Assembly (NCBI RefSeq): GCF_000336815.1
Contig: NZ_AOLG01000047.1
Coordinates: 116,136-180,135, forward strand
Source of the DNA: Haloferax prahovense DSM 18310
Lineage (GTDB): Archaea > Halobacteriota > Halobacteria > Halobacteriales > Haloferacaceae
Length of the DNA stretch: 64,000 nucleotides
Direction of reading: 5' to 3'
Of this stretch, positions 34,438-43,227 are shown piece after piece (the stretch's first letter is position 1; the number at the start of each line of letters is the position of its first letter). A program made the translations under genes and the position numbers. Below the pieces are notes generated by a model. That model saw only the letters and a list, made by a program, of their open reading frames with translations, had not been told where the DNA came from and did not search any database.

Positions 34438-34754
34438 CGGCTGCTCGCGGGGCTTCGGATTCGCCACACTCGCGAGTCGGGCCGGCGACTGGCGACTGAC
34501 GGCTGACGAGCGTCGACGAAGTCTCTCACCGAGAGAAGGTGTCGCCCAGAACACTAACGGCCGGTCTCATCCCGAGGCGGCGTGCCGCGTCGACCGGGAA
34601 ACCCTCGTGCCGGGCGGTCCGTCTTTCGGGCGCGGACGTTCCGAAGTACGCCGGCGTCTGCCGGCCAGTAGCTGTTGCGTACCCGGGTTCGCCGTGCTGT
34701 CATCGCTCCCGAAGCGGGAACACTCGGACGGGGACTTGAGGTACGCAGTCGACC
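34438..34754. other. 317-bp gene-free gap between convergent genes, rich in hairpins
   Basis: I see no supported coding sequence, tRNA or IS. Perfect short hairpins occur in series: TCTCTC/GAGAGA (34522-34527, 34531-34536), GCGGC/GCCGC (34577-34581, 34584-34588) nested in CCGGT/ACCGG (34561-34565, 34593-34597), GTCCG/CGGAC (34617-34621, 34633-34637), GCCGGC/GCCGGC (34650-34655, 34660-34665), and TCCCG/CGGGA (34707-34711, 34715-34719). They may act as bidirectional terminators or belong to a structured RNA. No clear promoter is visible. GC-rich sequence forms such stems by chance, so this is weak. Confidence 0.35.
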
Positions 34755-35198
34755 CTAGCGCGCCGGGGGTAAAACGAGTTCCGACCGGCGGGCGTCGTCG
34801 CCGGCGAAGAAGACGGCCCGAAGTCGGACGACCTGCCCGTTGACGCGGACGAAGTAGAGACGGTCTTCGGACCGGTCGAACGCCGGGAGCGCGTCGAGGT
34901 CCGCGCGGAGGGCGTCGTAGTCGCTCAGGCAGTCGGAGATACTCGACTCGCGCGGGTGGCCCTCGGCGGCGGCTTCGACCACCTTCAGCACCCACGGGCT
35001 GTTCGCGACCCGGGGGTCGGCGGCGTCGACGACGGTCGCCCCGTCCGGGGCGTTCCCGACCAGTTCCGCCCGGAGGACGATTTCGGCCGACGTACACCCA
35101 CGAAGCGACGAGCAGCCGGCGAGGCCGCCGGTCAGCCCGACGCCGACCGCCGCGGCTCCGCGGCGGAGCAGTTGACGGCGAGAGGGTCGACCGGCCAT
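34755..35198 (-). CDS. Tat-exported lipoprotein of unknown function
   Basis: 147 residues. Twin-arginine signal RRQLLRRGAAAVGVG (7-21) leads to a lipobox LAGC (about 26-29), so the protein is exported folded and lipid-anchored outside. The mature part has a second Cys pair (CTSAE, SDCLSDYD) and an alpha/beta pattern without recognised domain: EIVLRAELVGNAPDGA, RLYFVRVNGQVVRLRAVFF. It is small for a binding protein. It follows the geranylgeranyl reductase gene on the same strand after a 42-bp spacer. The function is unknown. Confidence 0.8.
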   Translation of the reverse strand: MAGRPSRRQLLRRGAAAVGVGLTGGLAGCSSLRGCTSAEIVLRAELVGNAPDGATVVDAADPRVANSPWVLKVVEAAAEGHPRESSISDCLSDYDALRADLDALPAFDRSEDRLYFVRVNGQVVRLRAVFFAGDDARRSELVLPPAR

Positions 35199-35240
35199 CC
35201 ACTGACAGAAATTCGGAGAAACTGATAAGTCTTCCGTCGA

Positions 35241-36626
35241 CTACAGCGCGTACTCGTCTTCGCGCAGTTGGACGTACTTGCCCTTGCGGTACTTCACCTT
35301 CGTCCGCTGGTACTGCGTGGCGAGTTTGGCGGCGCTGAACCCCGCGCTGAGCTTCGAGGCGCCGAACGCCTTGTAGCCCTCGTCCTTTTCGAGGAGCTTC
35401 CGGGCCGCCTTGAACGTCTTGTCCCACTGGCCGGGGCCGTAGTCGTGGACGATTTCGGCCATGGCGACGTTCCGGAGGATTTCGTCGCCGATGGCGTCCT
35501 TCCAGCGGTCGTTGTAGTCGTTCAGGTCGCCCTCGGCGGCGAGTTCCCCGGCGATGGCTCCCGTCCGAACGGCGACGTGGTCGCCGCCCTCGTGGAAGGC
35601 CGAGGTCGCGCCCATCGCCCCGCCGGTGACGGCGATGCCGGCCGCCGCGGGCGAGTCGATAGGTCGCGTCGAGGAGATGGCGTACGTCTCGGTCCCCTTC
35701 GTCTTCCCGCGGTCCTCGACGAGGGGGAAGTCCTCGTCGATGTCGTACTCGTCGCCGTACTCCTGTTCGAGGAGGCGGCGGACGTACTCGCGGCCCTGCG
35801 GGATTCGCTCGTCGTCCTCGCGGAGGAGCTTGTACGCCTCGCGGTCTTCGACCTCGTCGATGTCGAGACCGATGGGCATCGTGAGGCCGACCCGGCAGAC
35901 GTTGTTGTCGTTCGGGAAAATCCACGGATACGCCGTGTGGCCGGGCATGTAGCCCCACCAGAACTTAATCGCGCCGTCGACCTCGTCGAACAGTTCCGGC
36001 GGGAACTCGCGGTGTTCCTGATAGGCGATGTGGTTCGCCTCGGTCGACGACAGGCGGTCCGTGATGGGGAACGGAAGCAGGTCGTCGAGCACCTTGTTCG
36101 TGACCGTCCGCTGGGGGCCGTCGGCGAGCACGACGAAGTCAGCACCCACGTCCTCGCCGTTGGCGAGGCGGACGACGTGCCGGGGGTCGCCGCCGGCGGC
36201 GTCGAGGTCGGTCTCCACGTCGCGGACGGAGGCCTTCACCCGGTACTCCGCGCCGACGTCTTCGGCGCGACTGCGGAGCCAGTCGTCGAACTTCGCCCGG
36301 TGGAAGGTGTAGCCGAACTCGTCGTACGAGGAGTCGATGCCGGTGCTCCGAAGGGTCAGCGACTCGTTCGGCCCGATGAACTCCGCGCGGTCGAGGATGT
36401 CGAGCACGACGTCGTCGGGGAACTCGTCGGGGTGGATGCCCATGATGTCCACCCAGTAGTCGAGGATACCGGCCGCGTCCGTCGAGTCGGGCCCGAGGCG
36501 CGGTCGGTCTGCTCGGGGGACGCCCTTCTCGAGGACCAGGGCGGAGGCCCCGGCCGAGGCCGCGGCGTGTGCCGCCGACGTGCCGGCCGGACCGCCGCCG
36601 ATGATGGCGACATCTACGCGTTCCAT
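35241..36626 (-). CDS. Geranylgeranyl reductase family flavoprotein
   Basis: 461 residues. FAD dinucleotide motif GGGPAGTSAAHAA (10-22), the YXWXFP-like AYPWIFPNDNNVCRVGLTM motif of GGR enzymes, and AISSTRPIDSPAAAGIAVTGGAMGATSAFHEGG near the C-terminal part, which aligns with the GD-FAD motif. It saturates geranylgeranyl chains of archaeal lipids or isoprenoid quinone tails with reduced flavin or ferredoxin at the membrane. Several paralogues usually occur per haloarchaeon, so the exact lipid target is not fixed. The C-terminal Lys-rich tail (KVKYRKGKYVQLRE) is unusual for this acidic proteome. Confidence 0.9.
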   Translation of the reverse strand: MERVDVAIIGGGPAGTSAAHAAASAGASALVLEKGVPRADRPRLGPDSTDAAGILDYWVDIMGIHPDEFPDDVVLDILDRAEFIGPNESLTLRSTGIDSSYDEFGYTFHRAKFDDWLRSRAEDVGAEYRVKASVRDVETDLDAAGGDPRHVVRLANGEDVGADFVVLADGPQRTVTNKVLDDLLPFPITDRLSSTEANHIAYQEHREFPPELFDEVDGAIKFWWGYMPGHTAYPWIFPNDNNVCRVGLTMPIGLDIDEVEDREAYKLLREDDERIPQGREYVRRLLEQEYGDEYDIDEDFPLVEDRGKTKGTETYAISSTRPIDSPAAAGIAVTGGAMGATSAFHEGGDHVAVRTGAIAGELAAEGDLNDYNDRWKDAIGDEILRNVAMAEIVHDYGPGQWDKTFKAARKLLEKDEGYKAFGASKLSAGFSAAKLATQYQRTKVKYRKGKYVQLREDEYAL

Positions 36627-36956
36627 ACCGCTACAGCACTTCGCTCGGGTATTAAACCCCCTGAACCGACGCGGCGTCCGACGGTTTCGAGCCGCGCGTC
36701 CGCGCGCTGCACCGACCGCGCTCCAGCAACGCCGCGTTCGCAGCTCGACGCGCCGCCGCTCGGCCCTCTCGACGGGAACTCCCCGGTCGATTCCGTGACG
36801 TGGCTCACCGCTCTTTCAAAATACTACTACCGATAATCATAGGACTCGATGAATTTCATCGGCGTATGGCGTTTTTGTCAACAGAATCTAGCTGAATACC
36901 GGGGCTGATAACTGAGTGCGGAGGTTTATAGCGGAGAGCGCGGTAGCTCCGAGTCA
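36627..36956. other. 330-bp intergenic region with AT-rich promoter zone and a palindrome
   Basis: The left half (36627-36800) is GC-rich and shows no supported gene. The right half (36805-36950) is AT-rich for this genome and contains a 15-bp palindrome (36847-36861), a T-run (36871-36876) and TTTATA (36925-36930) serving the gene at 36957. It separates divergent genes, so the minus-strand reductase promoter should be in the left part near 36640-36655 (TATTAAA, 36649-36655). Confidence 0.6.
36847..36861. promoter_or_regulatory. Palindrome CGATGAA-T-TTCATCG
   Basis: A perfect 7-bp inverted repeat with one central base. It lies in the AT-rich zone about 95-110 nt upstream of the 36957 start and about 220 nt from the divergent reductase start. 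This resembles a dimeric-regulator operator, which is inference only. Confidence 0.4.
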
Positions 36957-37184
36957 ATGACCGCAGACGAGCCGGACGAACCGAGAGAGCCCGTCGTGTT
37001 TCGCGACGAGACGGGCGACCTCGTCTTCGTCGACGGCGGCCCCGCCCCACAGGGGTATGCGCCCGTTGCGTGGAGACTCGGTGAAGACGGCTCGCGGTTC
37101 GTCGTCGACCCGACAGTCGATGCCGTCGCGGTCACCCGTACGATTTCGAAACGTCGCCCGCGACGGCGGGAGCCCATCGAGTGA
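36957..37184 (+). CDS. Small conserved-type acidic protein of unknown function
   Basis: 75 residues without membrane segment. It begins with an acidic/proline stretch (ADEPDEPREP), followed by a beta hairpin-like core (VVFRDETGDLVFVDGG, GSRFVVDPTVDAVAVTRTI) and a basic C-terminus (SKRRPRRREPIE). The basic tail in an otherwise acidic protein suggests contact with nucleic acid or membrane phosphates. TTTATA at 36925-36930 lies about 29 nt upstream of the ATG, strongly supporting this start and a leaderless mRNA. The D-2-hydroxyacid dehydrogenase gene follows by 55 nt. Confidence 0.7.
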   Translation: MTADEPDEPREPVVFRDETGDLVFVDGGPAPQGYAPVAWRLGEDGSRFVVDPTVDAVAVTRTISKRRPRRREPIE

Positions 37185-37239
37185 GCGTCCACCCGGCCGA
37201 ATCGGACAGATTCATCACCGACTTCGAGAATCATCGAGC

Positions 37240-38202
37240 ATGTCCGACCCAGACATCGCGGTGCTTCGGCAGAAGATTCACGGCCTGTCTGCCGAGGCGT
37301 ACGCCGAAACGCTCCGCGAGCGGCTCCCCGACCGCGAGGTCGCCCTCGCCACGACTCCCGCGGAGGAGCGAGACCTCCTCTCCCGCGCGCGAGTCGCGAC
37401 CGGCTTCGACGCGGACGAAGCGGACCTCGAAGCCGCAGAGAACCTCGACCTGTTCGCCTGCGTGTTCGCCGGCACGGGCCACCTCCCCATCGAGGCGTTC
37501 GAGGCTCGCGACGTGGCCGTCACAAACGCCTCCGGTGTCCACGGCCCGAACATCGCCGAGCAGGTCCTCGGCAGCCTCCTCTACTTCGCCCGCCGCTTCC
37601 ACGTCGCGGAGCGCCAGCAGGACGCCGGCGTCTGGCAGTCGTACCCGACGGTCGAACTGCAGGACTCGACGGTCACCGTCGTCGGTCTCGGCGCGCTCGG
37701 CGAGGCGATCGTGGACCGACTCGAACCGTTCGGCGTCGAGACCGTCGGCGTGCGCTACTCGCCGGAGAAGGGCGGCTCGACCGACGAGGTCGTCGGCTTC
37801 GACGACGAACAGGGCCTCCACGACGCCTTCGCCCGCGGGGACTACGTCGTCATCGCGTGCCCGCTGACCGACGCCACCCGCGGTCTCGTCGACGCCGACG
37901 CGTTCGCGTCGATGGCCCCCGACACCGTCCTCGTCAACGTCGGCCGCGGCCCGGTCGTCGACACCGACGCGCTCGTCTCGCAACTCCGGAGCAACGGCAT
38001 CCGCGGGGCGGCACTCGACGTGACCGACCCCGAACCACTCCCCTCGGACCACCCGCTTTGGGACTTCGAGAACGTCCTCATCCCCCCCCACAACGCCGGC
38101 CACACCCCGAAGTACTGGGAACGCATGGCCGACATCATCGCCGAGAACCTCGACAAACTAGACGCCGGCGACGACGACGACCTGCGGAACCGCGTGGCCT
38201 AA
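37240..38202 (+). CDS. D-2-hydroxyacid dehydrogenase
   Basis: 320 residues. The nucleotide-binding motif GLGALGEAI (149-157) and the catalytic trio Arg236 (NVGRGP), Glu265 (DPEPL) and His284 (PPHNAGH) are all present, so it should be active. It interconverts 2-oxoacids and D-2-hydroxyacids with NAD(P)H. A Haloferax mediterranei enzyme of this family is structurally known to me and prefers NADPH; the Tyr-Ser after the second strand (VRYSPEK, 171-177) would be compatible with a phosphate-binding pocket. The ATG at 37240 gives the family N-terminus. Confidence 0.92.
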   Translation: MSDPDIAVLRQKIHGLSAEAYAETLRERLPDREVALATTPAEERDLLSRARVATGFDADEADLEAAENLDLFACVFAGTGHLPIEAFEARDVAVTNASGVHGPNIAEQVLGSLLYFARRFHVAERQQDAGVWQSYPTVELQDSTVTVVGLGALGEAIVDRLEPFGVETVGVRYSPEKGGSTDEVVGFDDEQGLHDAFARGDYVVIACPLTDATRGLVDADAFASMAPDTVLVNVGRGPVVDTDALVSQLRSNGIRGAALDVTDPEPLPSDHPLWDFENVLIPPHNAGHTPKYWERMADIIAENLDKLDAGDDDDLRNRVA

Positions 38203-38247
38203 TCCGAGTCGACTCGGCGACTCCGCGACCCCGCAGTCGGCGACACC

Positions 38248-38562
38248 GTGACCGAGTTCCGCACCGAAACTGTCAATCCAGTAGCTACTGTCGGTTGCGC
38301 CGTGCAGTTCGCATCGTGGCGGTGGAACCGAATCATCGCGTTCTTCGGCGGCGCTGGACTCCTCTTTTTGGTTCCGTGGTCGGGGCTCTCGCCCGCCCTC
38401 CCGGAGTGGACGATAGACGTGCTGCTGTCCGTCCCGGTCGGCCTGTGCGTCTACGGGTTCACCGAACAGCCGCGAAAAGTGATTGCGCTGATACCGGTCG
38501 GAACCGCACTCGGAATCGGGGGGTTCGCCCTGTACCGGACGTCCGGCGTGCACCTGTTTTGA
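38248..38562 (+). CDS. Small membrane protein of unknown function
   Basis: 104 residues with a GTG start; an internal GTG at 38302 could also be used and would remove 18 polar residues. Three hydrophobic segments are visible: about 29-46 (IIAFFGGAGLLFLVPW), 56-71 (IDVLLSVPVGLCVYGF) and 78-96 (VIALIPVGTALGIGGFAL). No family is recognised. It lies between the dehydrogenase and the convergent ilvD gene. Codon usage resembles its neighbours, but without homologues this is only a probable gene. Confidence 0.5.
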   Translation: MTEFRTETVNPVATVGCAVQFASWRWNRIIAFFGGAGLLFLVPWSGLSPALPEWTIDVLLSVPVGLCVYGFTEQPRKVIALIPVGTALGIGGFALYRTSGVHLF

Positions 38563-38604
38563 CGACTGTGGTCGCGTCGCGGGAGACGCCGCGGCGACTC
38601 GTCG

Positions 38605-40359
38605 TTACTCGTCGCGCGTGAGCGCGGGATTCGTCACCGCGCCGTTCGCAGCGGAGCCGAAGTCGCGGGCGTACTTCGCCAGCACGCCGGAGGTGTACGC
38701 CGGCGGCTTGGGTTCCCAGTCCTCTTTCCGCGCTTCGAGTTCCTCGTCGGAGAGGTCCACGGAGAGTTCGCGGTTCGGGATATCGACGGTCACCTCGTCG
38801 CCGTCTTCGAGGAGGCCGATGGGGCCGCCCTCGGTGGCCTCGGGGGCGACGTGGCCGACCATCGGGCCGCGCGTCGCGCCGGAGAACCGGCCGTCGGTGA
38901 GAAGCGCCACGTCGTCCTCGTGGCCCTGTCCGACGACGGCCGCGGTGACGCCGAGCATCTCGCGCATGCCGGGGCCGCCGCGCGGACCCTCGTTGCGGAT
39001 GGCGATGACGTCGCCCTCCTCGATGTGACCCTCCTGCACGTAGCGCATCGCGTCCTCCTCGTTCTCGAAGACGCGGGCGGGGCCGGTGTGGTGGAAGGCG
39101 TCGTCGCCGGTCACCTTCAGGACCGCGCCGTCGGGCGCGAGGTTGCCGGTGAGAATCTTGATGGCTCCCTCCTCCTGATACGGCTCGTCGACCGTGTAGA
39201 GGAAGTCCGCTTCGAGACCCTCGTCGTCCGGGAGGTCGAGGTGGTCGAGTTCCTCGGCGATGGTGCGACCGGTGACGGTCATCGCGTCGCCGTGGAACAG
39301 ACCGGCCTCGACGAGACGGCGGATGACGACCGGGATGCCGCCGATTTCGTGGAGGTCGTTCATGACGCGCGTGCCGCCGGGCTGGAGGTTGGCGATTTTC
39401 GGCGTGCGTCGGGAGATTTCGTCGAACTCCTCGATGTCGAGGTCGACGCCCGCCTCGGCGGCGAGCGCGAGCAGGTGGAGCACGGCGTTGGTCGACCCGC
39501 CGGTGGCGACCTGCAGGGTGATGGCGTTCTCGAAGGACTTCTTCGTGAGGATGTCGGAGGGGCGGCGGTCGTTTTCGACGCAGTCGAGGACGACCTCGCC
39601 GGCGTGGCGGGCGTTCTCGTAGCGCTCGTCGGACTCGGCGGGCGCGGAGGCGGAGCCGAGGGGGGCCATTCCGAGCGCCTCGGAGATGGAGGCCATCGTG
39701 TTGGCCGTGAACATCCCGCCGCAGGAGCCCGCGCCGGGGCAGGCGTGGCGTTCGAGGTCGTCGAGTTCGTCGGCGCTCATGTCGCCTTCGGCGTAGGTGC
39801 CGACGCCCTCGAAGACGTTCTGGACGGTGACCTCGCGGCCCTCGTGCTGGCCGGGCATGATGGAACCGCCGTAGAGGAAGACGGAGGGGAGGTCCGTCCG
39901 GATGGCGGCCATCATCATGCCGGGGAGGTTCTTGTCGCAGCCGGCGACGGTGACGAGCGCGTCCATGCGCTCGCCGAAGGAGACGAGTTCGACGGAGTCG
40001 GCGATGACCTCGCGGGAGATGAGCGAGGCCTTCATGCCCTCGGTCCCCATGGAGATGGCGTCGGAGATGGTGACGGTCCCGAACTCGATGGGCATCCCGC
40101 CCGCGGCGTCGATACCCTCGATGGCCGCGTCGGCAACGTCGTCGAGGTGGACGTTACACGGCGTGATATCGGCGGCGGGGTTCGGCACGCCGACCATCGG
40201 CGACGAGAAGTCCTCGTCGTCGAAGCCCATGGCGCGGAACATCGCACGGTGCGGGGCCTTGTCGGGACCCTCCGTGACCTCCGTGCTGCGGAGGTTCGGG
40301 TCCTTACCGCTGGAGAACACGTCGTCCGGGTCCTCCTCGCGTGGGGACTGCTGGCTCAT
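38605..40359 (-). CDS. ilvD: Dihydroxy-acid dehydratase
   Basis: 584 residues, full length. It dehydrates 2,3-dihydroxy-isovalerate and -3-methylvalerate in valine, leucine and isoleucine synthesis. The Fe-S cysteines lie in [17 protein letters not shown] and [16 protein letters not shown]; the family end [23 protein letters not shown] is present. Mg2+ and an Fe-S cluster are needed; the IscA-type protein at 12584-12949 could feed it. It is monocistronic here, without ilvBNC beside it. The first 35 residues are a variable acidic extension. The start at ATG 40359 fits. Confidence 0.97.
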   Translation of the reverse strand: MSQQSPREEDPDDVFSSGKDPNLRSTEVTEGPDKAPHRAMFRAMGFDDEDFSSPMVGVPNPAADITPCNVHLDDVADAAIEGIDAAGGMPIEFGTVTISDAISMGTEGMKASLISREVIADSVELVSFGERMDALVTVAGCDKNLPGMMMAAIRTDLPSVFLYGGSIMPGQHEGREVTVQNVFEGVGTYAEGDMSADELDDLERHACPGAGSCGGMFTANTMASISEALGMAPLGSASAPAESDERYENARHAGEVVLDCVENDRRPSDILTKKSFENAITLQVATGGSTNAVLHLLALAAEAGVDLDIEEFDEISRRTPKIANLQPGGTRVMNDLHEIGGIPVVIRRLVEAGLFHGDAMTVTGRTIAEELDHLDLPDDEGLEADFLYTVDEPYQEEGAIKILTGNLAPDGAVLKVTGDDAFHHTGPARVFENEEDAMRYVQEGHIEEGDVIAIRNEGPRGGPGMREMLGVTAAVVGQGHEDDVALLTDGRFSGATRGPMVGHVAPEATEGGPIGLLEDGDEVTVDIPNRELSVDLSDEELEARKEDWEPKPPAYTSGVLAKYARDFGSAANGAVTNPALTRDE

Positions 40360-40455
40360 ACCTCTTCGGAGCGTGTGCGCGAACTTAAATGGCCGCGACT
40401 GGGCAGACGTTGCAGTCGGATTCGCCCGAGGACCCCCGATTCTGTGGGCACTTAC

Positions 40456-41052
40456 CTACTCCTCGTCGCGCCGAGCTAGGCCGGTGAGATGCGGCGCTTC
40501 CGGGACGATTATCTCCGCGGTCCCGAGTCGGGCGGCGTTTTCGCTCCCCGGCAGACAGAACGTCGGCATCCCGTCGACGACGCCCGCGGTCGCGCGGGTG
40601 CCGACGACCTTGGTGCCGATTTCGTCGTACGAGAGCCGCCGGAACAGCTCGCCGAAGCCCGGAAGCGTCTTGTCGAACAACTGGGTCGCCGCCTCGACGG
40701 TCCGGTCGTCGGGCGTGACGCCCGTCCCGCCGGTCGTGACCGTCACGTCGACGTCGCCGCGGTCGGCCATCCGCGCGACCGCGGTCTGAATCTCGTCGTA
40801 GTCGTCGTCGACGACCCGCCGGACCGACACCGAGTGTCTGGCCTCTCGGAGCAGTTCCGCTATCGCGTCGCCCGCCGGGTCGTCGTCCACGTCGCGGGTG
40901 GACGAAACCGTCAGTACCGCCGCGTCGAGGTCGTCGATGTCGTGGTGGTGATGGTCGTGGTCGTGTTCGCCGTCGCCGTGGTGACCGTCGTGGTCGTGGT
41001 GATGGCTGTCGTCTCCGGCTCCGTGGCTCTCGCCGTGGTCGTGGTCGCTCAC
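40456..41052 (-). CDS. moaB: Molybdenum cofactor biosynthesis protein MoaB/MogA-type with His-rich N-terminus
   Basis: 198 residues. The core (about 40-190) is the MoaB/MogA fold that adenylylates molybdopterin: [43 protein letters not shown] and [13 protein letters not shown]. The N-terminus is extraordinary: 15 His in the first 37 residues, mixed with Asp/Gly, absent from the usual family. Such tails bind Ni2+, Zn2+, Co2+ or Cu2+; here it could buffer Cu or Zn, or help metal insertion. Transcription runs with ilvD but 96 bp separate them. The function of the core is well supported; that of the tail is inference. Confidence 0.9.
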   Translation of the reverse strand: MSDHDHGESHGAGDDSHHHDHDGHHGDGEHDHDHHHHDIDDLDAAVLTVSSTRDVDDDPAGDAIAELLREARHSVSVRRVVDDDYDEIQTAVARMADRGDVDVTVTTGGTGVTPDDRTVEAATQLFDKTLPGFGELFRRLSYDEIGTKVVGTRATAGVVDGMPTFCLPGSENAARLGTAEIIVPEAPHLTGLARRDEE

Positions 41053-41151
41053 GGCCGCGGCTTCGTCGTCTGGCGATAAAATTCCCGCGTCGGCCCGGCG
41101 GTCGCTGGCTCGCGGCGGCCGGCCGGACAGTTCACCGCCGAGCGGTGCGGC

Positions 41152-41952
41152 TCACTCGCCGTCGGCTTCGTCGAGGTCATCGAGCGTCAGGCGTTCTGCG
41201 TTCTCGCGGAGCGTCTCGAACTGCTCGTTGGCCCACTCGACCGCGTCTTCGGTATCGTTGCGGGCGACCCCGCCGAGGCCGGTGTCGGTGTAGACGACGA
41301 TGCCCGCCTCGTCTTCCGTCACCCAGAGGCCGAACCGGAACGGGACCTCGGCCCGGTAGAGCGTCACCGACTCGTGTCGGAGCTGGTCGGCGATGACCGC
41401 GTGAGAGTCCGGAGTGGCGACGAGACGGTCGAACAGCTCGTCGGCGATTATCATCTCGACAACCGTCCCGCCGGCCGTCGCCGTCTCGTAGAACGGGCGG
41501 AGCTGACCGACGAGCGCGACCGGGGCGACGCCGTAGACTCGCTCCGCGCTCTCGACGCTCGAAAACAGCTCCTGAATCGCGCTGTCCGGGATGTTCGGAC
41601 TCGACGTGTGCACCGTCGCGCCCGTCAAGAACGCGGGGTCGAGCGGCGCGTCGACCGGGAGCATCGAGAGGAGGTCTCGGGCCGCGTAGACGCCGCGGAG
41701 CGAGTCGAGACACTCGTCGTACGCGTCGAGCGCGCGCCGGCCGACGCACGTCAGTCGGTACTCGCCGTCGCCGCGCTCGACGAGCCCGGCGTCGAGCAGT
41801 TCGCGGACGACGCGGTCGACCGTCGAACGCGACGTACCGAGGTCGTCGGCGAGCCCGCGCTTGTCTCGCGGTCGCTCCGCGAGCGCTCGGACGAACGCCG
41901 ACCGCCTCACGAGCAGACGCGAGAGCTGTGCTGAAGTCCCGTCTCTGGTCAC
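41152..41952 (-). CDS. HTH transcriptional regulator with FilR1/DUF1724-type domain
   Basis: 266 residues from a GTG at 41952 (MTRDGTSAQL). A longer start at 42081 would add 43 basic residues and run through the probable promoter. The winged helix (about 10-75) has LGTSRSTVDRVVRELLDAGL, very like the regulator at 9529-10338 (SVSRSTVDRGVERLVQLGL). The C-terminal FilR1-like sensor domain (about 95-240) ends WVTEDEAGIVVYTDTG. It is divergent from the MDR oxidoreductase gene, which is its most likely target; an inverted repeat lies between them at 42084-42101. The ligand is unknown. Confidence 0.83.
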   Translation of the reverse strand: MTRDGTSAQLSRLLVRRSAFVRALAERPRDKRGLADDLGTSRSTVDRVVRELLDAGLVERGDGEYRLTCVGRRALDAYDECLDSLRGVYAARDLLSMLPVDAPLDPAFLTGATVHTSSPNIPDSAIQELFSSVESAERVYGVAPVALVGQLRPFYETATAGGTVVEMIIADELFDRLVATPDSHAVIADQLRHESVTLYRAEVPFRFGLWVTEDEAGIVVYTDTGLGGVARNDTEDAVEWANEQFETLRENAERLTLDDLDEADGE

Positions 41953-42083
41953 GTGCGTGCCTCTCTTCGGAGCAGGGTCCGACGACTGTCGGCCCGGCTG
42001 TTCAGCCCGCTGATCCCGTCGGCGAGCGCGACTGCCAAACCCGACTGTGTTGGGTACCCTGCGTCGTATATATCTTCGCACCG

Positions 42084-42101
42084 ATAGGTTTTGACACCTA
42101 T
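42084..42101. promoter_or_regulatory. Inverted repeat ATAGGT-TTTGAC-ACCTAT between divergent regulator and oxidoreductase
   Basis: A perfect 6-bp arm with 6-nt spacer sits in the AT-rich divergent promoter zone (42065-42165). It is 132 nt above the regulator GTG and 86 nt above the oxidoreductase ATG. It is a good candidate operator for the adjacent HTH regulator. Confidence 0.45.
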
Positions 42102-42186
42102 GAAATTACGTTAAATGTCGAAATAGAGGAAAGACGATTGGCGTAAACCCACACTTTAGTTCCTACCCTCCCTCGGTGAAGTCGAG

Positions 42187-43227
42187 ATGAAAGCGGTCCA
42201 ATTCACGGAACACGGCGACCGAGACGTCCTCGAATACGGCGACTTCCCGGACCCGGAGGTCAGCCCCGACGAGGTCCTCGTCGACGTGAAGGCGGCGTCG
42301 CTCAACCACCTCGACATCTGGACGCGACGCGGTCTTCCGGGCGTCGAGTTGGAGATGCCGCACATCCCCGGCAGCGACATGGCCGGCGTCGTCACCGAGG
42401 TCGGCGAGCGCGTGACCCGGTTCGAGGCGGGCGACCACGTCGCTCTCATCGCGGGCGTCGCCGGCGGCGGCGACGAGTTCTCCCGAAAGGGCGACCCGAC
42501 GCTCGCGCCGGACTTCCACATCATCGGCGAGCACGTCCGCGGCGTCCACGCCGAGTTCGCGGCGGTTCCCGAGGAGAACCTCGTGCCCGTCCCCGAGGAC
42601 GTGCCGTGGGAGGTCGCCGGTTCCGCGTCGCTCGTCTTCCAGACCGCGTGGCGGATGCTCGTCGACCGCGGCGAACTGCGCCCCGGCGAGAAGGTGCTCG
42701 TCCTCGGCGCGTCCGGCGGCGTCGGGCACGCGGCCGTCCAAATCGCCGACTACGCGGGCGCGGAAGTGTACGCGACCGCCTCCACCGACGAGAAACTGGA
42801 GTACGCGAAGGAGTGCGGCGCGGACCACGTCATCAACTACGAGGAGGAGGACTTCTCGAAGGAGATTCGGAAGCTCACGGACGGCCGCGGCGTCGACATG
42901 GTCGTCGACCACATCGGCGAAGCGACCTACAAGCAGTCGCTCAAGAGCCTTGTCAAGGGCGGCCGCGTCGTCACCTGCGGGGCGACGACCGGTCCCGACC
43001 CGGGCGCGGGCCTCAACTACATCTTCTGGAACCAGCTTTCGGTCATCGGCTCGACGATGGCGACGCCCGGCGAGGCCGACGAAGTGCTCGACCTCGTCTG
43101 GGACGGCACCTTCGAACCCCGCATCCGCGAGACGCTTCCCATGAGCGAAATCGACCGCGCGCACGAACTCATCGAGGAGCGACAGGGCTTTGGCAAGGTG
43201 GTCGTAATCCCAGATAGTGAGCTCTGA
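42187..43227 (+). CDS. Zinc-independent medium-chain dehydrogenase/quinone reductase-like protein
   Basis: 346 residues, MDR fold. The substrate half has VDVKAASLNHLDIWTRRG and IPGSDMAGVVTEVGERV. The cofactor half has LVLGASGGVGHAAVQIADYAGAEVYATAS, the AXXGXXG quinone-reductase type. Neither the catalytic-zinc Cys nor the four-Cys structural-zinc lobe is present (that place, about 88-120, has no cysteine), so it should be a zinc-free NAD(P)H-dependent enoyl or quinone reductase. A TATA-like ACTTTAGTT (42153-42161) lies about 30 nt upstream of the ATG. The following small membrane gene overlaps its last 11 nt. Confidence 0.88.
   Translation: MKAVQFTEHGDRDVLEYGDFPDPEVSPDEVLVDVKAASLNHLDIWTRRGLPGVELEMPHIPGSDMAGVVTEVGERVTRFEAGDHVALIAGVAGGGDEFSRKGDPTLAPDFHIIGEHVRGVHAEFAAVPEENLVPVPEDVPWEVAGSASLVFQTAWRMLVDRGELRPGEKVLVLGASGGVGHAAVQIADYAGAEVYATASTDEKLEYAKECGADHVINYEEEDFSKEIRKLTDGRGVDMVVDHIGEATYKQSLKSLVKGGRVVTCGATTGPDPGAGLNYIFWNQLSVIGSTMATPGEADEVLDLVWDGTFEPRIRETLPMSEIDRAHELIEERQGFGKVVVIPDSEL

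Noticed and set aside
34438-34754. SRP (7S) RNA or RNase P RNA in the long convergent gap
   Set aside because: I looked on both strands for the SRP helix 8 GGAAG...AGCA core and RNase P conserved blocks and did not find them; no matching 5'/3' terminal helix.
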